Source: Plantago ovata
Lineage: Eukaryota; Streptophyta; Magnoliopsida; Lamiales; Plantaginaceae
Length of the DNA: 64,000 nt
NCBI GenBank assembly: GCA_028274465.1
Contig: CM051458.1
Location: 19,731,566-19,795,565 of the forward strand
Direction of reading: 5' to 3'
The notes beneath the pieces were generated by a model that worked only from the letters and a program-made list of their open reading frames with translations, searched no databases and was not told the origin of the DNA. A program made the position numbers and the translations under genes. Below are positions 19,173 to 30,495 of this stretch, in pieces; position 1 is the stretch's first letter; every line of letters starts with the position of its first letter.

Positions 19173-22043
19173 CTAACCCTCAGTGGAGGCGGTAAGGGTA
19201 AGCTCAAGGTGATCAACCTCCCTTTGATCACTAGATATCACGAAGTACGACTTCACTCGCTGGCCATTCACCTTGAAGGTATTGCCCGTCTTTGGATCAA
19301 AGAGTTTTACAGCTCCATGGGGAGCAACTTCGATAATTTCGTACGGTCCATCCCAACGAGTACGGAGCTTTCCAGGAAACAGTCGAAGGCGAGAATTAAA
19401 TACCAAAGCTCTTTGTCCAGGAATCAATTCCTTTCGTACTATACCACGATCATGATACTTCTTAGTGCGTTCCTTGTAGATCTTGGCATTTTCATAAGCT
19501 CCTAGTCGTAATTCATCAAACTCATCTAGTTGCAACAATCGTTCCTCGCCAGCTTTTCCCATATCGAGATTGAGTGCTTTTATGGCCCAATATGCCTTGT
19601 GTTCCAGTTCTACGGGAAGATGACATGCTTTCCCATAAACGAGTCTGTACGGAGTGGTCCCGATCACCGTCTTGTAGCTAGTCCTGTATGCCCAAAGTGC
19701 ATCATTCCATTTTCCTGCCCAATCCTTCCTACTAGGCTTCACTACTCGCTCCAGGATCTTCTTGATTTGACGGTTGCTGACTTTGACCTGTCCCGACGTC
19801 TGTGGGTGATAAGGTGTAGTGATACTATGGTGGACATTGTATCTCTTAAGAAGAGAGGCAAACGTTCTATTGACGAAGTGTGACCCTCCATCGCTGATGA
19901 TTGTCCTAGGGCACCCAAATCTCGAAAATATTACTTCCTTCAAGAACTTCATAACCACTGCGCCGTCATTTGTTTTTGTAGGAATTGCCTCCACCCATTT
20001 AGTCACATAGTCCACTGCAACAAGAATGTATTCATAGCCTCCACTGTTTGGAAATGGTCCCATAAAATCAATGCCCCATACATCGAAAGGTTCTACCACT
20101 AGATTCCCTTGAAGGGGCATTTCATCTTTCTTGTCGATACCACCACCACGTTGACATGGGTCACAATTCTTCACAAAACTTCGAGCATCTTTGTATATTG
20201 TTGGCCGGAAAAATCCTGCTTGCAGTACCTTGCGTGCTGTTTTCAATCCACTGTAATGCCCTCCACAATTAAGCTCATGGCAATGGCTCAGTACACTTTG
20301 TTGCTCCTCTTGTGGCACGCATATTCTTAGAATCCCATCAGCTCCTTCCTTGAATAGATGCGGATCATCCCATATGTAAGTCCTGCATTGGTTGGCAAAA
20401 GCTCTCTTGTCCGAGGCTGAAAAGTTAGTGGGACAAATATTCATAGCCAAGTAGTTTACAATATCTGCATACCATGGCTCTTCATTAGCCTTCATTAAGT
20501 GCTCATCGGGGAGGTCTTCATTGATGGGTATTGGATCAACAGGGATATTAGGTATTCTAGATAAATGATCTGCTACTAAATTCTCCCTACCAGCTCTATC
20601 CATTATGGTCAAATCAAAGTCTTGCAGCAAAAGGACCCAACGGATTAATCTAGGCTTAGAATCTTGCTTAGCTATCAAATGTCTCAAGGCAGCATGATCA
20701 GTATGGACATTCACAGGATGGCCAATTAAATAAGACCTAAACTTTTGTAAAGCAAAGACAACAGCTAAAAATTGCTTTTCAGTAGTTGTATAATTAACCT
20801 GCGCAGAGTCTAGGGTCTTACTTACATAATAAATCACACGATACTGCTTGTCAACTTTTTGGCATAGAACAGCACCCATAGCAAAATTCGAAGCATCACA
20901 CTTAATTTCGAAAGGAAGATTCCAGTCAGGCGGCACAACAATGGGAGCAAAAACAAGCTTTTCCTTAAGGGTATTAAAAGCAACTAAGCATTCATTGGAG
21001 AAATGGAAAATCACATCTTTAGCAAGCAAGCTACTTAAAGGTTTAGCAATTTTCGAAAAATCTTTAATAAACCTCCTATGAAAACCTGCATGGCCAAGAA
21101 AAGATTGCAATTCTTTCACACAAGTAGGTGGGGGAAGTTTTTCAATGATTTCTAGCTTAGCCTTGTCTACCTCAATACCTCTTTCAGAAACTACATGTCC
21201 TAGAACAATGCCTTCTCTAACCATATAATGGCTCTTCTCCCAGCTTAAGGTCAAGTTGCATTCAATGCACCTTTTCAAAACTAGATCTAATCTTTGCAAG
21301 CATTCATCAAATGAATCACCAAAAAGGGAAAAATCATCCATGAAAACTTCAAAAGATTTAGTTACCATATCAGAGAAAACAGAAAGCATGCACCTTTGGA
21401 AAGTGGCGGGAGCATTGCATAGTCCAAATGGCATCCTCCTATAGGAAAATGTTCCGAATGGGCAAGTGAATGTTGTCTTCTCCTGATCCTCCGGTGCAAT
21501 CGGAATCTGGTAGAAACCTGATAAACCATCAAGAAAACAATAAAACTTTCGCCCCGCAAGGCGGTTTAGCATGTCATCTATAAATGGTAAAGGGAAGTGG
21601 TCTTTTTTAGTGGCGGCATTTAATCTTCTATAGTCAATGCACATCCTCCATCCAGTGGTCTTCCTAACCGGTACTAATTCTCCCTTCTCATTCTCTTCCA
21701 CCGTGACTCCTGATTTCTTAGGAACTACATGTACCGGGCTCACCCATCGACTATCAGGAATGGGGTAAATCATATCGGCATCTAGCAACTTGATCACTTC
21801 TTTTTTTACCACCTCTTGCATGGCTGGATTTATCCTTCGCTGAGGTTTCCTAACGGGTTTGGCATCTTGTTCTAGAGTGATGTTGTGCACGCATCTTGTA
21901 GGGCTAATTCCTTTGATATCACTGATCCCCCATCCTATAGCTGCGGAATTTTCCTTCAATACTTCAATCAGCTTACTTTCTTCATCGCCGGAGAGATGTG
22001 AGGAGACAATTACAGGTTTTTTCTGATTTTCTCCTAAGTACAC
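19173..22043 (-). CDS. Element B reverse transcriptase, RNase H and integrase
   Basis: A 956-residue frame holds the whole enzymatic part. Reverse transcriptase includes [25 protein letters not shown]-like sequence and the catalytic box in [12 protein letters not shown]. RNase H includes [22 protein letters not shown] and [10 protein letters not shown]. Integrase has the zinc-binding H-x-H...C-x-x-C part ([12 protein letters not shown] ... NCDPCQRG) and the core ([17 protein letters not shown]). A C-terminal chromodomain is not seen, which fits the non-chromovirus Athila branch. The protein copies the RNA into DNA and inserts it. Confidence 0.9.
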   Translation of the reverse strand: MYLGENQKKPVIVSSHLSGDEESKLIEVLKENSAAIGWGISDIKGISPTRCVHNITLEQDAKPVRKPQRRINPAMQEVVKKEVIKLLDADMIYPIPDSRWVSPVHVVPKKSGVTVEENEKGELVPVRKTTGWRMCIDYRRLNAATKKDHFPLPFIDDMLNRLAGRKFYCFLDGLSGFYQIPIAPEDQEKTTFTCPFGTFSYRRMPFGLCNAPATFQRCMLSVFSDMVTKSFEVFMDDFSLFGDSFDECLQRLDLVLKRCIECNLTLSWEKSHYMVREGIVLGHVVSERGIEVDKAKLEIIEKLPPPTCVKELQSFLGHAGFHRRFIKDFSKIAKPLSSLLAKDVIFHFSNECLVAFNTLKEKLVFAPIVVPPDWNLPFEIKCDASNFAMGAVLCQKVDKQYRVIYYVSKTLDSAQVNYTTTEKQFLAVVFALQKFRSYLIGHPVNVHTDHAALRHLIAKQDSKPRLIRWVLLLQDFDLTIMDRAGRENLVADHLSRIPNIPVDPIPINEDLPDEHLMKANEEPWYADIVNYLAMNICPTNFSASDKRAFANQCRTYIWDDPHLFKEGADGILRICVPQEEQQSVLSHCHELNCGGHYSGLKTARKVLQAGFFRPTIYKDARSFVKNCDPCQRGGGIDKKDEMPLQGNLVVEPFDVWGIDFMGPFPNSGGYEYILVAVDYVTKWVEAIPTKTNDGAVVMKFLKEVIFSRFGCPRTIISDGGSHFVNRTFASLLKRYNVHHSITTPYHPQTSGQVKVSNRQIKKILERVVKPSRKDWAGKWNDALWAYRTSYKTVIGTTPYRLVYGKACHLPVELEHKAYWAIKALNLDMGKAGEERLLQLDEFDELRLGAYENAKIYKERTKKYHDRGIVRKELIPGQRALVFNSRLRLFPGKLRTRWDGPYEIIEVAPHGAVKLFDPKTGNTFKVNGQRVKSYFVISSDQREVDHLELTLTASTEG

Positions 22044-22097
22044 ATACTTAGGTGCGCAAGAAGCGGTTTCAATTCTAAGCTAGGTTCTTCAGGAAAC

Positions 22098-23389
22098 TGA
22101 TGAATGTGTATTTTACGCTTTCATTCGAGTCTTTTTCACCTATTTTAGCTATCCTCTATGTTAATTTAGCTATATTTTAGTACATTTTATTAGAATAGTG
22201 TCACGTTTCCCTTTAGATTTTATTTTACAGGTTTTAGTTGAAATTCGAAGATTTCCGGGCAATTATATTAAAGTTGACAAGGAATTGGTGTTTCAGAAGC
22301 CTATTTGGAGTATCTGAAGGTTTCCGGATAGGATTTGAAGTCTAGGGGCCGAATCTGGAGGTTAGAAGGCTACTAGAAGTCAGAAACCGAGTCCGAAAAG
22401 GGGAAGAAATCCAAAACCGCGTCGAAAATGCGGAATTCCGCAAAAAACACGCCGGGCGAACCACCGCAGACGTGGGGAGAACCGCCGCGCGTGTGGGGCG
22501 AACCGCCCCACAGTATTTCGAAGCCTATATATAGTTGCTCAGTTTTCTCCGAAAATCATATCTTTCCAGACCTACTTTCTCACGTCTCTCTATAGTTTTA
22601 GGTAGGGACTTCCCAGAGCCTGTTCTGGGGTCCGTAGCTTAGGGGATACTTTTTCATAGCAATTTGGAGCTCGTAGGATCGCAATCATCCGGAGATTGAC
22701 AACCTTCGGTAACCTTGTATCTTACAGTTTTATTCTACTTATTTTATTATATTCTTTCAACATGTTTTCTTCTATGATTTCTGTTGATTGCATGTCTATT
22801 ATGAGTAGCTAAACTTATCGTTGATGGTAGTATGTGAATTCTTAGAGAAGGGAAGATAATCATGCTAATGGCTATATCGCGCATTATACTCCGTGTCATT
22901 GCTTTATTTCGTTGATCAGGCACAACCTAAATTCTCGTATGTTGTATTAATTATTATGCACAATTGGACACTTGTCGACCATCAGACCAATTATCTTCGT
23001 AGTGTTGAATAATTACGGAACACAGTAGGACAATAGAGATTGACTTGTCAGACCAATTTTCTTCGTAGTGCTTAATATTTGCAGCAGGACACTAGATTGA
23101 TTCAAAGATCTCTATGCAAGACCGAGGAATTTATGCATGATTATCGACCCGTTATGTTAAGAAGGACCATACTATCACCAATCTCCATTATCTGCTGGAA
23201 ACATTCTTTTGCTATCTGTCTGTTGTTTTATATTCTCTTGTTAAATAGATAAAGCTAGTTATAGTCCTGAGAGAACGACACTCGAGTCATTCTACTGCTA
23301 CACTACGGTTTTCGTTGTAGTTGTGGATTGCCTTTGGCTAATTAAAAATTTATTTGCTTGAATTCGGAGCACGACATCCGCGTTCATCA
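22098..23389 (+). repeat. Element C 5' LTR
   Basis: 1292 bp, TGATGAATGTG...GCGTTCATCA. CTATATATAG at about 22525-22534 is the probable TATA box, preceded by GC-rich GGGGCGAACCGCCCC-type hairpin repeats (about 22450-22512). TGAGAGAACGACACTCGAG lies near the 3' end. Confidence 0.9.
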
Positions 23390-23558
23390 AATTGGCGCCG
23401 CTGCCGGGGACTATACTCCTTTTTTCTGTTTAATTTGTTTATATTTTCAGCTTTAGATTCCTAATTCTATTAGTTTTAGTTTTCCTTTTTAATCTCTCTC
23501 TGATACTGCTTTCCTAGTTTGTTTCTAATCACCTTTCCTAGTCTTTTACATATAGTGT

Positions 23559-24857
23559 ATGCCGCATACACGTTCTGCAGGAACAACGCTTGCTGATTCA
23601 ATTGCTGAGATCGACAGAGTCTACCACCAAAGAAGGCGACTACTTGAAAGGCGCGCACTAGAGGAAATAGAGGATACCGATTTCTCTGAATCTCTACACA
23701 TTCTTTTCAAGGAAATCGACGGAATGGCAGAAGCTAGGCCACTGAAAGCATGGGTTCAACCCACCAAGGATCGTATGAGGGGACCAGCGATTGTTCTTTT
23801 GTCTGCAACCCGAGATCTGGAGATCAAGAACCACGCATTCCAACAACTTCCGAGGTTCTATGGCTTATCAAGGGAAGATGTGATGGGGTACTTGCACGAT
23901 ATCGACGATTTCGTCAACCAACTCCCACGACCCGGAGCTGACATAACAACGGATGAGTTGAGGATGAAGGTTTTTGCTATGGGACTTGGCGACAGAGCCA
24001 AGTCATGGCTGAGTTCTCTTCCAGCAGGCTCGCTGGACACTTGGGAGAAGGTTTTTTCAGCTTTCATGGAGAAATACTTCCCTCACACCTTGACTACCGC
24101 GCTAAAGGCGCAGATCACTGGATTCAAGCAGGACTATGATGAGACCATCTACACCGCATTTGAGAGGTTCCAAGATCTCACGAACAAGTGCCCTCACCAT
24201 GGTTTTGAACTTTCCGACCTAGTCCAACACTTCTACAATGGACTAACCTTCGAGAACCAACAAGTGGTGGATTTCCAATGCCGAGGCAATATTTGGGAGG
24301 AAACCGCAGAAGCCGTATGGGCTGTTTTCGAAAGGCTTGCTAAGGGTTCGCAGTTCAAGGACCCAAGAGCAATGGTTAGGAGACGTGGACCTGATGTTCC
24401 ACCGACTCAAGAAGCCCCTATGTATAGGGGGAATGGGGATCAATTCGAGTGCTTTACCAACGAATTGAAGCAAGTCCTCAAGAGCGCCACCGGAACAACT
24501 GTTTCGAATGAAGTATGCCGAATATGCAAGAACTATGGGCATGGGGATCATATGTGTAGATCGGAGCTGGCATACGGTGATGGCAACTGGGCTCGAGGAG
24601 GCGAAGAAGAAGCCTATTCTACGAAGTTTGGCACTCAAGAAGTTAGCTACGGACAAGACGGTAGGAATCCTCGAGGTGGATTTTGGAGAAGAGGATACCG
24701 TAACAATCAAGGATATGCACCGGCTAACCAAACTTATGGCCCTAACCAAGACCGTAGTATGCTAAACTATGGTAATGACAACTGCGAAAACCCCGCTCCG
24801 AAAGCCACCGAAGTCGAAGTCGGCTCAACTGATGGAGAACTTGCAAAAGATGGTTGA
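23559..24857 (+). CDS. Element C gag
   Basis: A 432-residue frame starts MPHTRSAGTT. The retrotransposon gag domain spans about residues 85-240, with GLGDRAKSWLSSLPAGSLDTW and FERFQDLTNKCPHHGF, the Athila-type signature. A CCHC-like motif (CRICKNYGHGDHMC) lies at about residues 320-333, followed by a Gly/Asn/Tyr-rich tail. It forms the particle. Sequence from 23990 onward is repeated after the gap at 25388 because of the assembly problem. Confidence 0.87.
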   Translation: MPHTRSAGTTLADSIAEIDRVYHQRRRLLERRALEEIEDTDFSESLHILFKEIDGMAEARPLKAWVQPTKDRMRGPAIVLLSATRDLEIKNHAFQQLPRFYGLSREDVMGYLHDIDDFVNQLPRPGADITTDELRMKVFAMGLGDRAKSWLSSLPAGSLDTWEKVFSAFMEKYFPHTLTTALKAQITGFKQDYDETIYTAFERFQDLTNKCPHHGFELSDLVQHFYNGLTFENQQVVDFQCRGNIWEETAEAVWAVFERLAKGSQFKDPRAMVRRRGPDVPPTQEAPMYRGNGDQFECFTNELKQVLKSATGTTVSNEVCRICKNYGHGDHMCRSELAYGDGNWARGGEEEAYSTKFGTQEVSYGQDGRNPRGGFWRRGYRNNQGYAPANQTYGPNQDRSMLNYGNDNCENPAPKATEVEVGSTDGELAKDG

Positions 24858-25287
24858 TCACACACAAAGTTTTCTCAAACGTTATGAAGAAGATTCTGAG
24901 AAGACTAGGGCAGGCTTGATAGGTTGGAAGAGAGCACTAGGCTTGCCCATCAAAAGATGCAAGAGTTGATCGACCGAGGAGCAAGTAGGGAGCAAGGCAA
25001 GCTCCTAGCACACGTGAAGTCGAATGCCATTACATTGGCTGGTGATTGTACCTGACGAAATCACCATCAAGAAGGTTGTTAGGTGAAGTGTTGCATGAAG
25101 GAAGAACTTCTACAGGCTGAGGAAGAAGAGAAGGACTTGGTTCTGAGGCAGTGATGAGGAGCAAGAGGATCCCGAACCACTCCCTAAAAGTTTCGATGTT
25201 AGGTAGGGATTGGTGAGCTTGAAGATGTCCGTGCTACACTAGACACGGGATCCTAGTACTCAAAACATAATCCTCTGAATGTGTTTG
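24858..25287 (+). other. Low-quality contig end repeating gag-protease sequence
   Basis: It matches 26225-26681 with many single-base insertions and losses concentrated towards the gap, which is how a noisy contig end looks. It should not be annotated as a separate gene. Confidence 0.8.
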
Positions 25288-25387
25288 NNNNNNNNNNNNN
25301 NNNNNNNNNNNNNNNNNNNNNNNNNNNNNNNNNNNNNNNNNNNNNNNNNNNNNNNNNNNNNNNNNNNNNNNNNNNNNNNNNNNNNNN
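25288..25387. other. Scaffold gap (100 N)
   Basis: Exactly 100 unknown bases, a conventional placeholder length. The 1.3 kb on each side is the same sequence (23990-25287 and 25388-26681), so the real gap is probably negative. Confidence 0.97.
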
Positions 25388-26230
25388 CGACAGAGCCAAT
25401 TCTGGCTGAGTCTCTTCCAGAGGCTCGCTGGACACTTGGGAGAAAGGTTTTTTCAGCTTTCATGGGAAATACTTCCCTCACACTTGACTACCGCGCTAAG
25501 GCGCAAATCACTGGATTCAAGAAGGACTATGATGAGACCATCTACACCGCGTTTGAGAGGTTCCAAGATCTCACGAACAAGTGCCCCACCATGGTTTTGA
25601 ACTTTCCTGACCTAGTCCAACACTTCTACAATGGACTAACCTTCGAGAACCAACAAGTGGTGGATTTCCAATGCCGAGGCAATATTTGGAGGAAACCGCA
25701 GAAGCCGTCTGGGCAGTTTTCGAAAGGCTTGCTAGGGTTCGCAGTTCAAGGACCCAGAGCAATGGTTAGGAGACGTGGACCTGAAGCTCCACCGACTCAA
25801 GAAGCCCCTATGTATAGGGGGATGGGGATCAATTCGAGTGCTTTACCAACGAATTGAAGCAAGTCCTCAAGAGCGCCACCGGAACAACTGTTTCGAATGA
25901 AGTATGCCGAATATGCAAGAACTATGGGCATGGGGATCATATGTGTAGATCGGAGCTGGCATACGGTGATGGCAACTGGGCTCGAGGAGGCGAAGAAGAA
26001 GCCTATTCTACGAAGTTTGGCACTCAAGAAGTTAGCTACGGACAAGACGGTAGGAATCCTCGAGGTGGATTTTGGAGAAGAGGATACCGTAACAATCAAG
26101 GATATGCACCGGCTAACCAAACTTATGGCCCTAACCAAGACCGTAGTATGCTAAACTATGGTAATGACCACTGCGAAAACCCCGCTCCGAATGAGCCACC
26201 GAAGTCGAAGTCGGCTCAACTGATGAGAAC
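25388..26230 (+). other. Repeat of gag sequence after the gap (assembly overlap)
   Basis: It starts CGACAGAGCC like position 23990 and follows it to the end of gag. The first few hundred bases contain extra small indels compared with the left copy and quality improves with distance from the gap. I take it as the start of the right-hand contig. Confidence 0.85.
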
Positions 26231-27106
26231 TTGCAAAAGATGGTTGATCACACACAAAGTTTTCTCAAACGTTATGAAGAAGATTTTGAGAAGACTAGGA
26301 CAAGGCTTGATAGGTTGGAAGAAAGCACTAGGCTTGTCCATCAAAAGATGCAAGAGTTGATCGACCGAGGAGCAAGTAGGGAGCAAGGCAATCTGCCTAG
26401 CAACACTGTGAAGTCGAATGCCATTACATTGGCTGGTGATGTGCCTGACGAAATCACCATCAAGAAGGTTGTTAGGTGCGAGTGTTGCATGAAGGAAGAA
26501 CTTCTACAGGCTGAGGAACAAGAGAAGGACCTTGGTTCTGAGGCAAGTGATGAGGAGCAAGAGGATCCCGAACCACTCCCTAAAAGTTTCGATGTTAAGG
26601 TAGGGATTGGTGAGCTTGAAGATGTCCGTGCTACACTGGACACGGGATCCTACTCAAACATAATCCCTCTGAATGTGTTTGAAAAGAGCAACCTTGGAAA
26701 ACTATTTGAGCAAAGGGCTATTGTGCAACTGGCGGATGGATCCTTTATGAGACCCGAGGGCGTTGTGAAAAATGTGTTGGTCAAGATTGGTGAAGCATCT
26801 ATATACACCAATTTTGTAGTTATGCCGGCATCTGCACCTGGGACGGGGGATGTCATACTCTTAGGGCAAACGTTCTTGACCAAACTACGCTCCGTGATGG
26901 ACATCTACCAAAGAACTTGCACCATCGAAGTGGATGGCAAGCAACACGTGTTGCAAGCCATACCTGATCCACCTGAACCGCCTGATATTTCTTTCACTAC
27001 TCACTACTGTGGTCTTGCAGCCTATATTCTTTCTTATTCACAGGTTCGTGGCATGGAGAGGAGATCAATGAAGGGGAAGCCTAGTACCCGCAAAAAGAAG
27101 AAATAG
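26231..27106 (+). CDS. Element C gag end and aspartic protease
   Basis: A 291-residue frame, probably an internal part of the gag-protease polyprotein. A coiled-coil-like start (HTQSFLKRYEEDFEKTRTRL) is followed by a retroviral-type aspartic protease with active site ATLDTGSYSNIIP (about residues 131-143), flap-region ADGS and the hydrophobic VILLGQTFL (about residues 201-209). It ends with a basic KKKK tail and a stop. No polymerase domain follows. The start at 26231 is only the first ATG in this stretch. Confidence 0.82.
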   Translation: MQKMVDHTQSFLKRYEEDFEKTRTRLDRLEESTRLVHQKMQELIDRGASREQGNLPSNTVKSNAITLAGDVPDEITIKKVVRCECCMKEELLQAEEQEKDLGSEASDEEQEDPEPLPKSFDVKVGIGELEDVRATLDTGSYSNIIPLNVFEKSNLGKLFEQRAIVQLADGSFMRPEGVVKNVLVKIGEASIYTNFVVMPASAPGTGDVILLGQTFLTKLRSVMDIYQRTCTIEVDGKQHVLQAIPDPPEPPDISFTTHYCGLAAYILSYSQVRGMERRSMKGKPSTRKKKK

Positions 27107-27299
27107 GCGCAGACAGGAGTCGAGTCAAAGACTTTAAACAATGACGCTATCCGGGAGGCAACCCGGAATTTTTATCGTATAATTCATGTTTGCGAATTTG
27201 TTCATGTCTGTGTCGTATATGCTTGTTTTGAGTGAGATTTTTCGAGTGGTTTTTTGAAAAAAAAATTAGTTTCGGAGATTAAAATCGCATTTTCTAACG

Positions 27300-28129
27300 A
27301 CAGGAACCGTCTCCCCGCATCGGGGAGCACGGGGCGAACCGCCCCGCTTGGAGGGCGAACCGCCCCACGGCTCCAGAGGTTTAAAAACGCGGATTTCTTC
27401 ACCAATTCCTCATTTTCTTCAAATTTCATCATTCCACCTTCCCCAAACCCGAATTTCGCAATTTCAACTTCAAATCTTCATAACTTCTTCAATTCTTAAC
27501 CAAATTTAGTGTTCTTTAGCTTAAATCGAAGCCTATTACATGATCTATCATCCCATCCGAACAGATTTCGTCCTTATGCGTTAGATTTTCAGATCTGAGG
27601 TATCATCCTTAGAATCCTAATTTTCGAATTTGGGGGTTTTCTAATTTGAGCTTCAACTATGCTTATTTGATGCATGGGTATGTTATTTGTGTGATTAGAC
27701 ATGTTATTTACTATCAATTGCATGCTCAATTTTGCTTGAATTGTTGATTTGGGTATTTTGCTACTAGATGATATATCTTGTTATGCAGTATGTCTTTATC
27801 TTTGATTTCTAGCATATGGTTGTGTTTATTGATGTAATGTTGGTGGATTTGACGCTAGAATGCTTAATTGTTGAGTATGAGGATTTATGATGATCGAATT
27901 TTTCGCTACTATGGTATGAATTGAGCCTAGTTATCTAGGGTATTGGTTGTGTAGCAAGAGAATGATGTGATGTAGTAGTTACATTGGTATGTTGCCTGTT
28001 GTGAAAGCTAGGCTAGACATAAGGTTGGGGAGCTCGATTGTTGATCGTATCACTTGTGTGTTTTGCTCTTACATTAGCATATGCATGAGTCAGTTTTGTG
28101 TCATGTGAGGTACTAATTGTTGTTTGCAG
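27300..28129 (+). promoter_or_regulatory. Internal promoter-like region and 5' UTR intron in element C
   Basis: GC-rich hairpin units GGGGCGAACCGCCCC (about 27330-27375), like those before the LTR TATA box, precede TTTAAAAA at about 27379. A pyrimidine-rich leader follows, then a possible donor GAG|GTATCA (about 27599) and acceptor TTTGCAG (ending 28129), bounding a T-rich 530-bp intron-like sequence. The unit would place the next ATGs just after the acceptor. Transcription and splicing are inferred. Confidence 0.45.
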
Positions 28130-28139
28130 GAGCCATGCC

Positions 28140-28538
28140 ATGGGAAAGGAGCATTCCCGTATGATTTCTATGAAATATTGGAGGGGGATCGATTACAACC
28201 ATGTCAAGAAGAGTGACCTCGTTAGATGTGCGTTCGAGCCAAGGGGTTTTGCAACAATGTCGTGGATTATCCAAGAGGAGGAGCTAGAGTACACCTGGAG
28301 TGAGGACTCCTATGCCTATTCATGCACCACCGAAGGGATAGAAACCATTATTACGTCAGCACTCCATCACAAGGACTGCAAAGTTCGAATGAACTGGAAG
28401 GCACCGGGACAGTCTAGCCGCGACGGATTCAATCTTGTGTCCGCAATTGCTAGAAGGTTCCGAAGCGCTAGCTTGGTTCCAAAACATAATGACATGGGTG
28501 CCCAGTCCCTCGTTAGGGCAACCCTTGCCTGCCTCTAA
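28140..28538 (+). CDS. Extra gene of element C, unrecognised 132-residue product
   Basis: The ATG at 28140 lies 10 bases after a good splice acceptor and opens MGKEHSRMISMKYWRGIDYN. The product contains AFEPRGFATMSWI, EDSYAYSC and KDCKVRMNW. It has no signal peptide or membrane segment and resembles no family I can name with confidence. It occupies the place where Athila elements may carry an env-like third gene, but nothing env-like is visible. A second acidic frame follows at 28717-28983. I start at 28140 because the earlier in-frame ATG lies inside the probable intron. Confidence 0.45.
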   Translation: MGKEHSRMISMKYWRGIDYNHVKKSDLVRCAFEPRGFATMSWIIQEEELEYTWSEDSYAYSCTTEGIETIITSALHHKDCKVRMNWKAPGQSSRDGFNLVSAIARRFRSASLVPKHNDMGAQSLVRATLACL

Positions 28539-28716
28539 AGGGAGCATCATATAGACATCGGCCGGATCAACAGTAGAGAATGTGGTCGACATTGGAAAAA
28601 ATGGTAGAAGACCTCTGAGTATCCGAGCAGCTTACTGAAACCTTCTCGTGGTGTAAAACGTTGGAGGGGGAGGTCCTGATACCACTGCCCTTTCCCCTTC
28701 AACGGTTCACATTCCA

Positions 28717-28983
28717 TTGGAGGGCTTCAGGATGGAGGATTCCATAACAGAGGCGGCCAATCTTGAAGATTCCCTTCGACACTGCAACTCTACTAGTGAC
28801 GATGTGCGTGACAGTAGTGACAATGAAGGCCATACGGGCAATGATGATACTAATGGAGGAGTTGTTCCTGTCCGGCCTACGATTGAAACTACCACGCATA
28901 CCAGAAGACCTGATGACACTCTATTAAACTCCCAGAGCAGGCCCAATAACTCACAAGCAACATACTCAGCCGACCGAGGCTAA
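28717..28983 (+). CDS. Acidic 88-residue frame in element C, hypothetical
   Basis: MEGFRMEDSITEAANLED opens a Asp/Ser/Thr-rich frame without any known domain. It lies downstream of the 28140-28538 frame on the same strand and may belong to the same transcript. Weak support. Confidence 0.25.
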   Translation: MEGFRMEDSITEAANLEDSLRHCNSTSDDVRDSSDNEGHTGNDDTNGGVVPVRPTIETTTHTRRPDDTLLNSQSRPNNSQATYSADRG

Positions 28984-30495
28984 ACCATGGGGTAACATCT
29001 AGTATCACATCTTATTTCCTCATTTTCTTACTGCTAGGGACTAGCATAAATTTCATGAGGGGGGATGGGATTTAAGTGATCTGATGTTGTTAGTTTGGAG
29101 CTTGGTATTGGTAGGATGAATATAGTACCTTGCATGCTTTATCCGTCTGCATTTGCATTTGCACGTTTACCGCTTTCTTAGATTTTTTAGGTTGCATTCA
29201 CTACATTCATCCTAGGATAGTCTTGCATGTTTTATATGGATTTTATTGCCGAATTTTTTGAACTTTTTTATTGGGTAGATCAACTAACTATGCCATTACT
29301 CATATGCTTCATCTCTATGAATTTGTTTGAGGTTTTTCTCGCTTGGCTTGTCACATTTATGTATTGCATTTAGTTAAGCTTGGTAGTCTCGACATCACTT
29401 AGTGGTGTTTTCTCTACTGCGGTTCACGAAGGCCTTTATAATAGGATGATGCATGTTAGGGTCTTTTGGTTGTTTTACCGAGTAATTATGTACCTAAGAG
29501 GCAACAAGTCTTCACCATGCTTTGAGATTGCTAAATGCCTAGGAAGGAGGTAGTGTGAGGTTGTGTGATCCTTTGTTTATAACCTATTCTTCCGAATAGG
29601 TTTGGGGAGGGGGTTGCACCGTCATAGACTTGTTTCTGTTTTTCATTTTTGTGTTGTGAGTTTGTTTTTCTTTTTCCGTAAATTTTGTACTCCAACCTAT
29701 TCTTTCGAATAGGTTTGGGGAAGTCGTGTGAGTCATTTTGTTTCTCTTTCTGTATGCTACTGCTGGCTAGAAAAAAATCAAAAAAAAAAGAAAAAATTCC
29801 AGGAAAAGAAAAAAAAAGGAAAAAGAATCTGGAAAGAAAAAAAAAAAAAAAGGAAAAGACCCCAAAAAAGCAAAGAAGGGTCCAAAAAAGAAAGCCAAAT
29901 AGCAGTTTAGCAAAGTGTTGAGTCTTTTCCATTCTTGTAATGTTCGTAATCGTGTTTTTCTATTTTTTATTTGTCTTGAGTGTCATCTGTTCTAGACCAC
30001 CCTCGTCCTGCCATTCAGGAAGTGGTGAATAGCTTAAGACTTTACTTGAGAGATGGGTAGAATAGGGGAGAGTTATCTTTTATAGGGAACCCTCCTTCGT
30101 TTGATGAGAGCCAGTACTGGTTCGACCTCTTTTGAGGAAAAGTCTTAACATGGTGGAACAGCAGTAAGCCCTCAGTTTCATAGGCACGGGGCAACCATTC
30201 GTATCTTAGCATGCTTCATTACGTCGTCACTGACTAGGTCCAGGTAGAGAATGTTACGAGAGACTATCTTGTCTTGACATAAGTGCTTATGTGGATGTGT
30301 ATAAGTCAATCGAGGTATTCTTCAACCTATATTCATGTTTTGATTTATATGGTTTTTGTTTATATGTTTTTTGGTAGATTCAGTAGATTAGTTCATTTTA
30401 TTTGGCATGAGACTCCATTTTGTGTCTTGCATGTTTTTTGTATTAGAGTCTAGCTTAGTTGCTTGAGGACAAGCAAAGGTTCGGTTTGGGGAGTT
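28984..30495 (+). other. Element C 3' noncoding region
   Basis: The region is homologous to B 17670-19172. It contains two stem-loops with arms AACCTATTC/GAATAGGTT (29581-29602 and 29694-29715), an A-rich homopolymer patch (29770-29880), and a polypurine tract before the 3' LTR (GGTTTGGGGAG, about 30484-30494). No coding region is supported. Confidence 0.6.

Noticed and set aside
23990-26681. Tandem gag duplication in element C
   Set aside because: The copies flank a 100-N gap, share both ends exactly at the gap edges and differ by error-like indels, so this is an assembly overlap.
28140-28983. Envelope-like gene in element C
   Set aside because: Athila relatives can carry an env-like gene here, but no signal peptide, transmembrane segment or cleavage-like site is visible, so I left the product unnamed.
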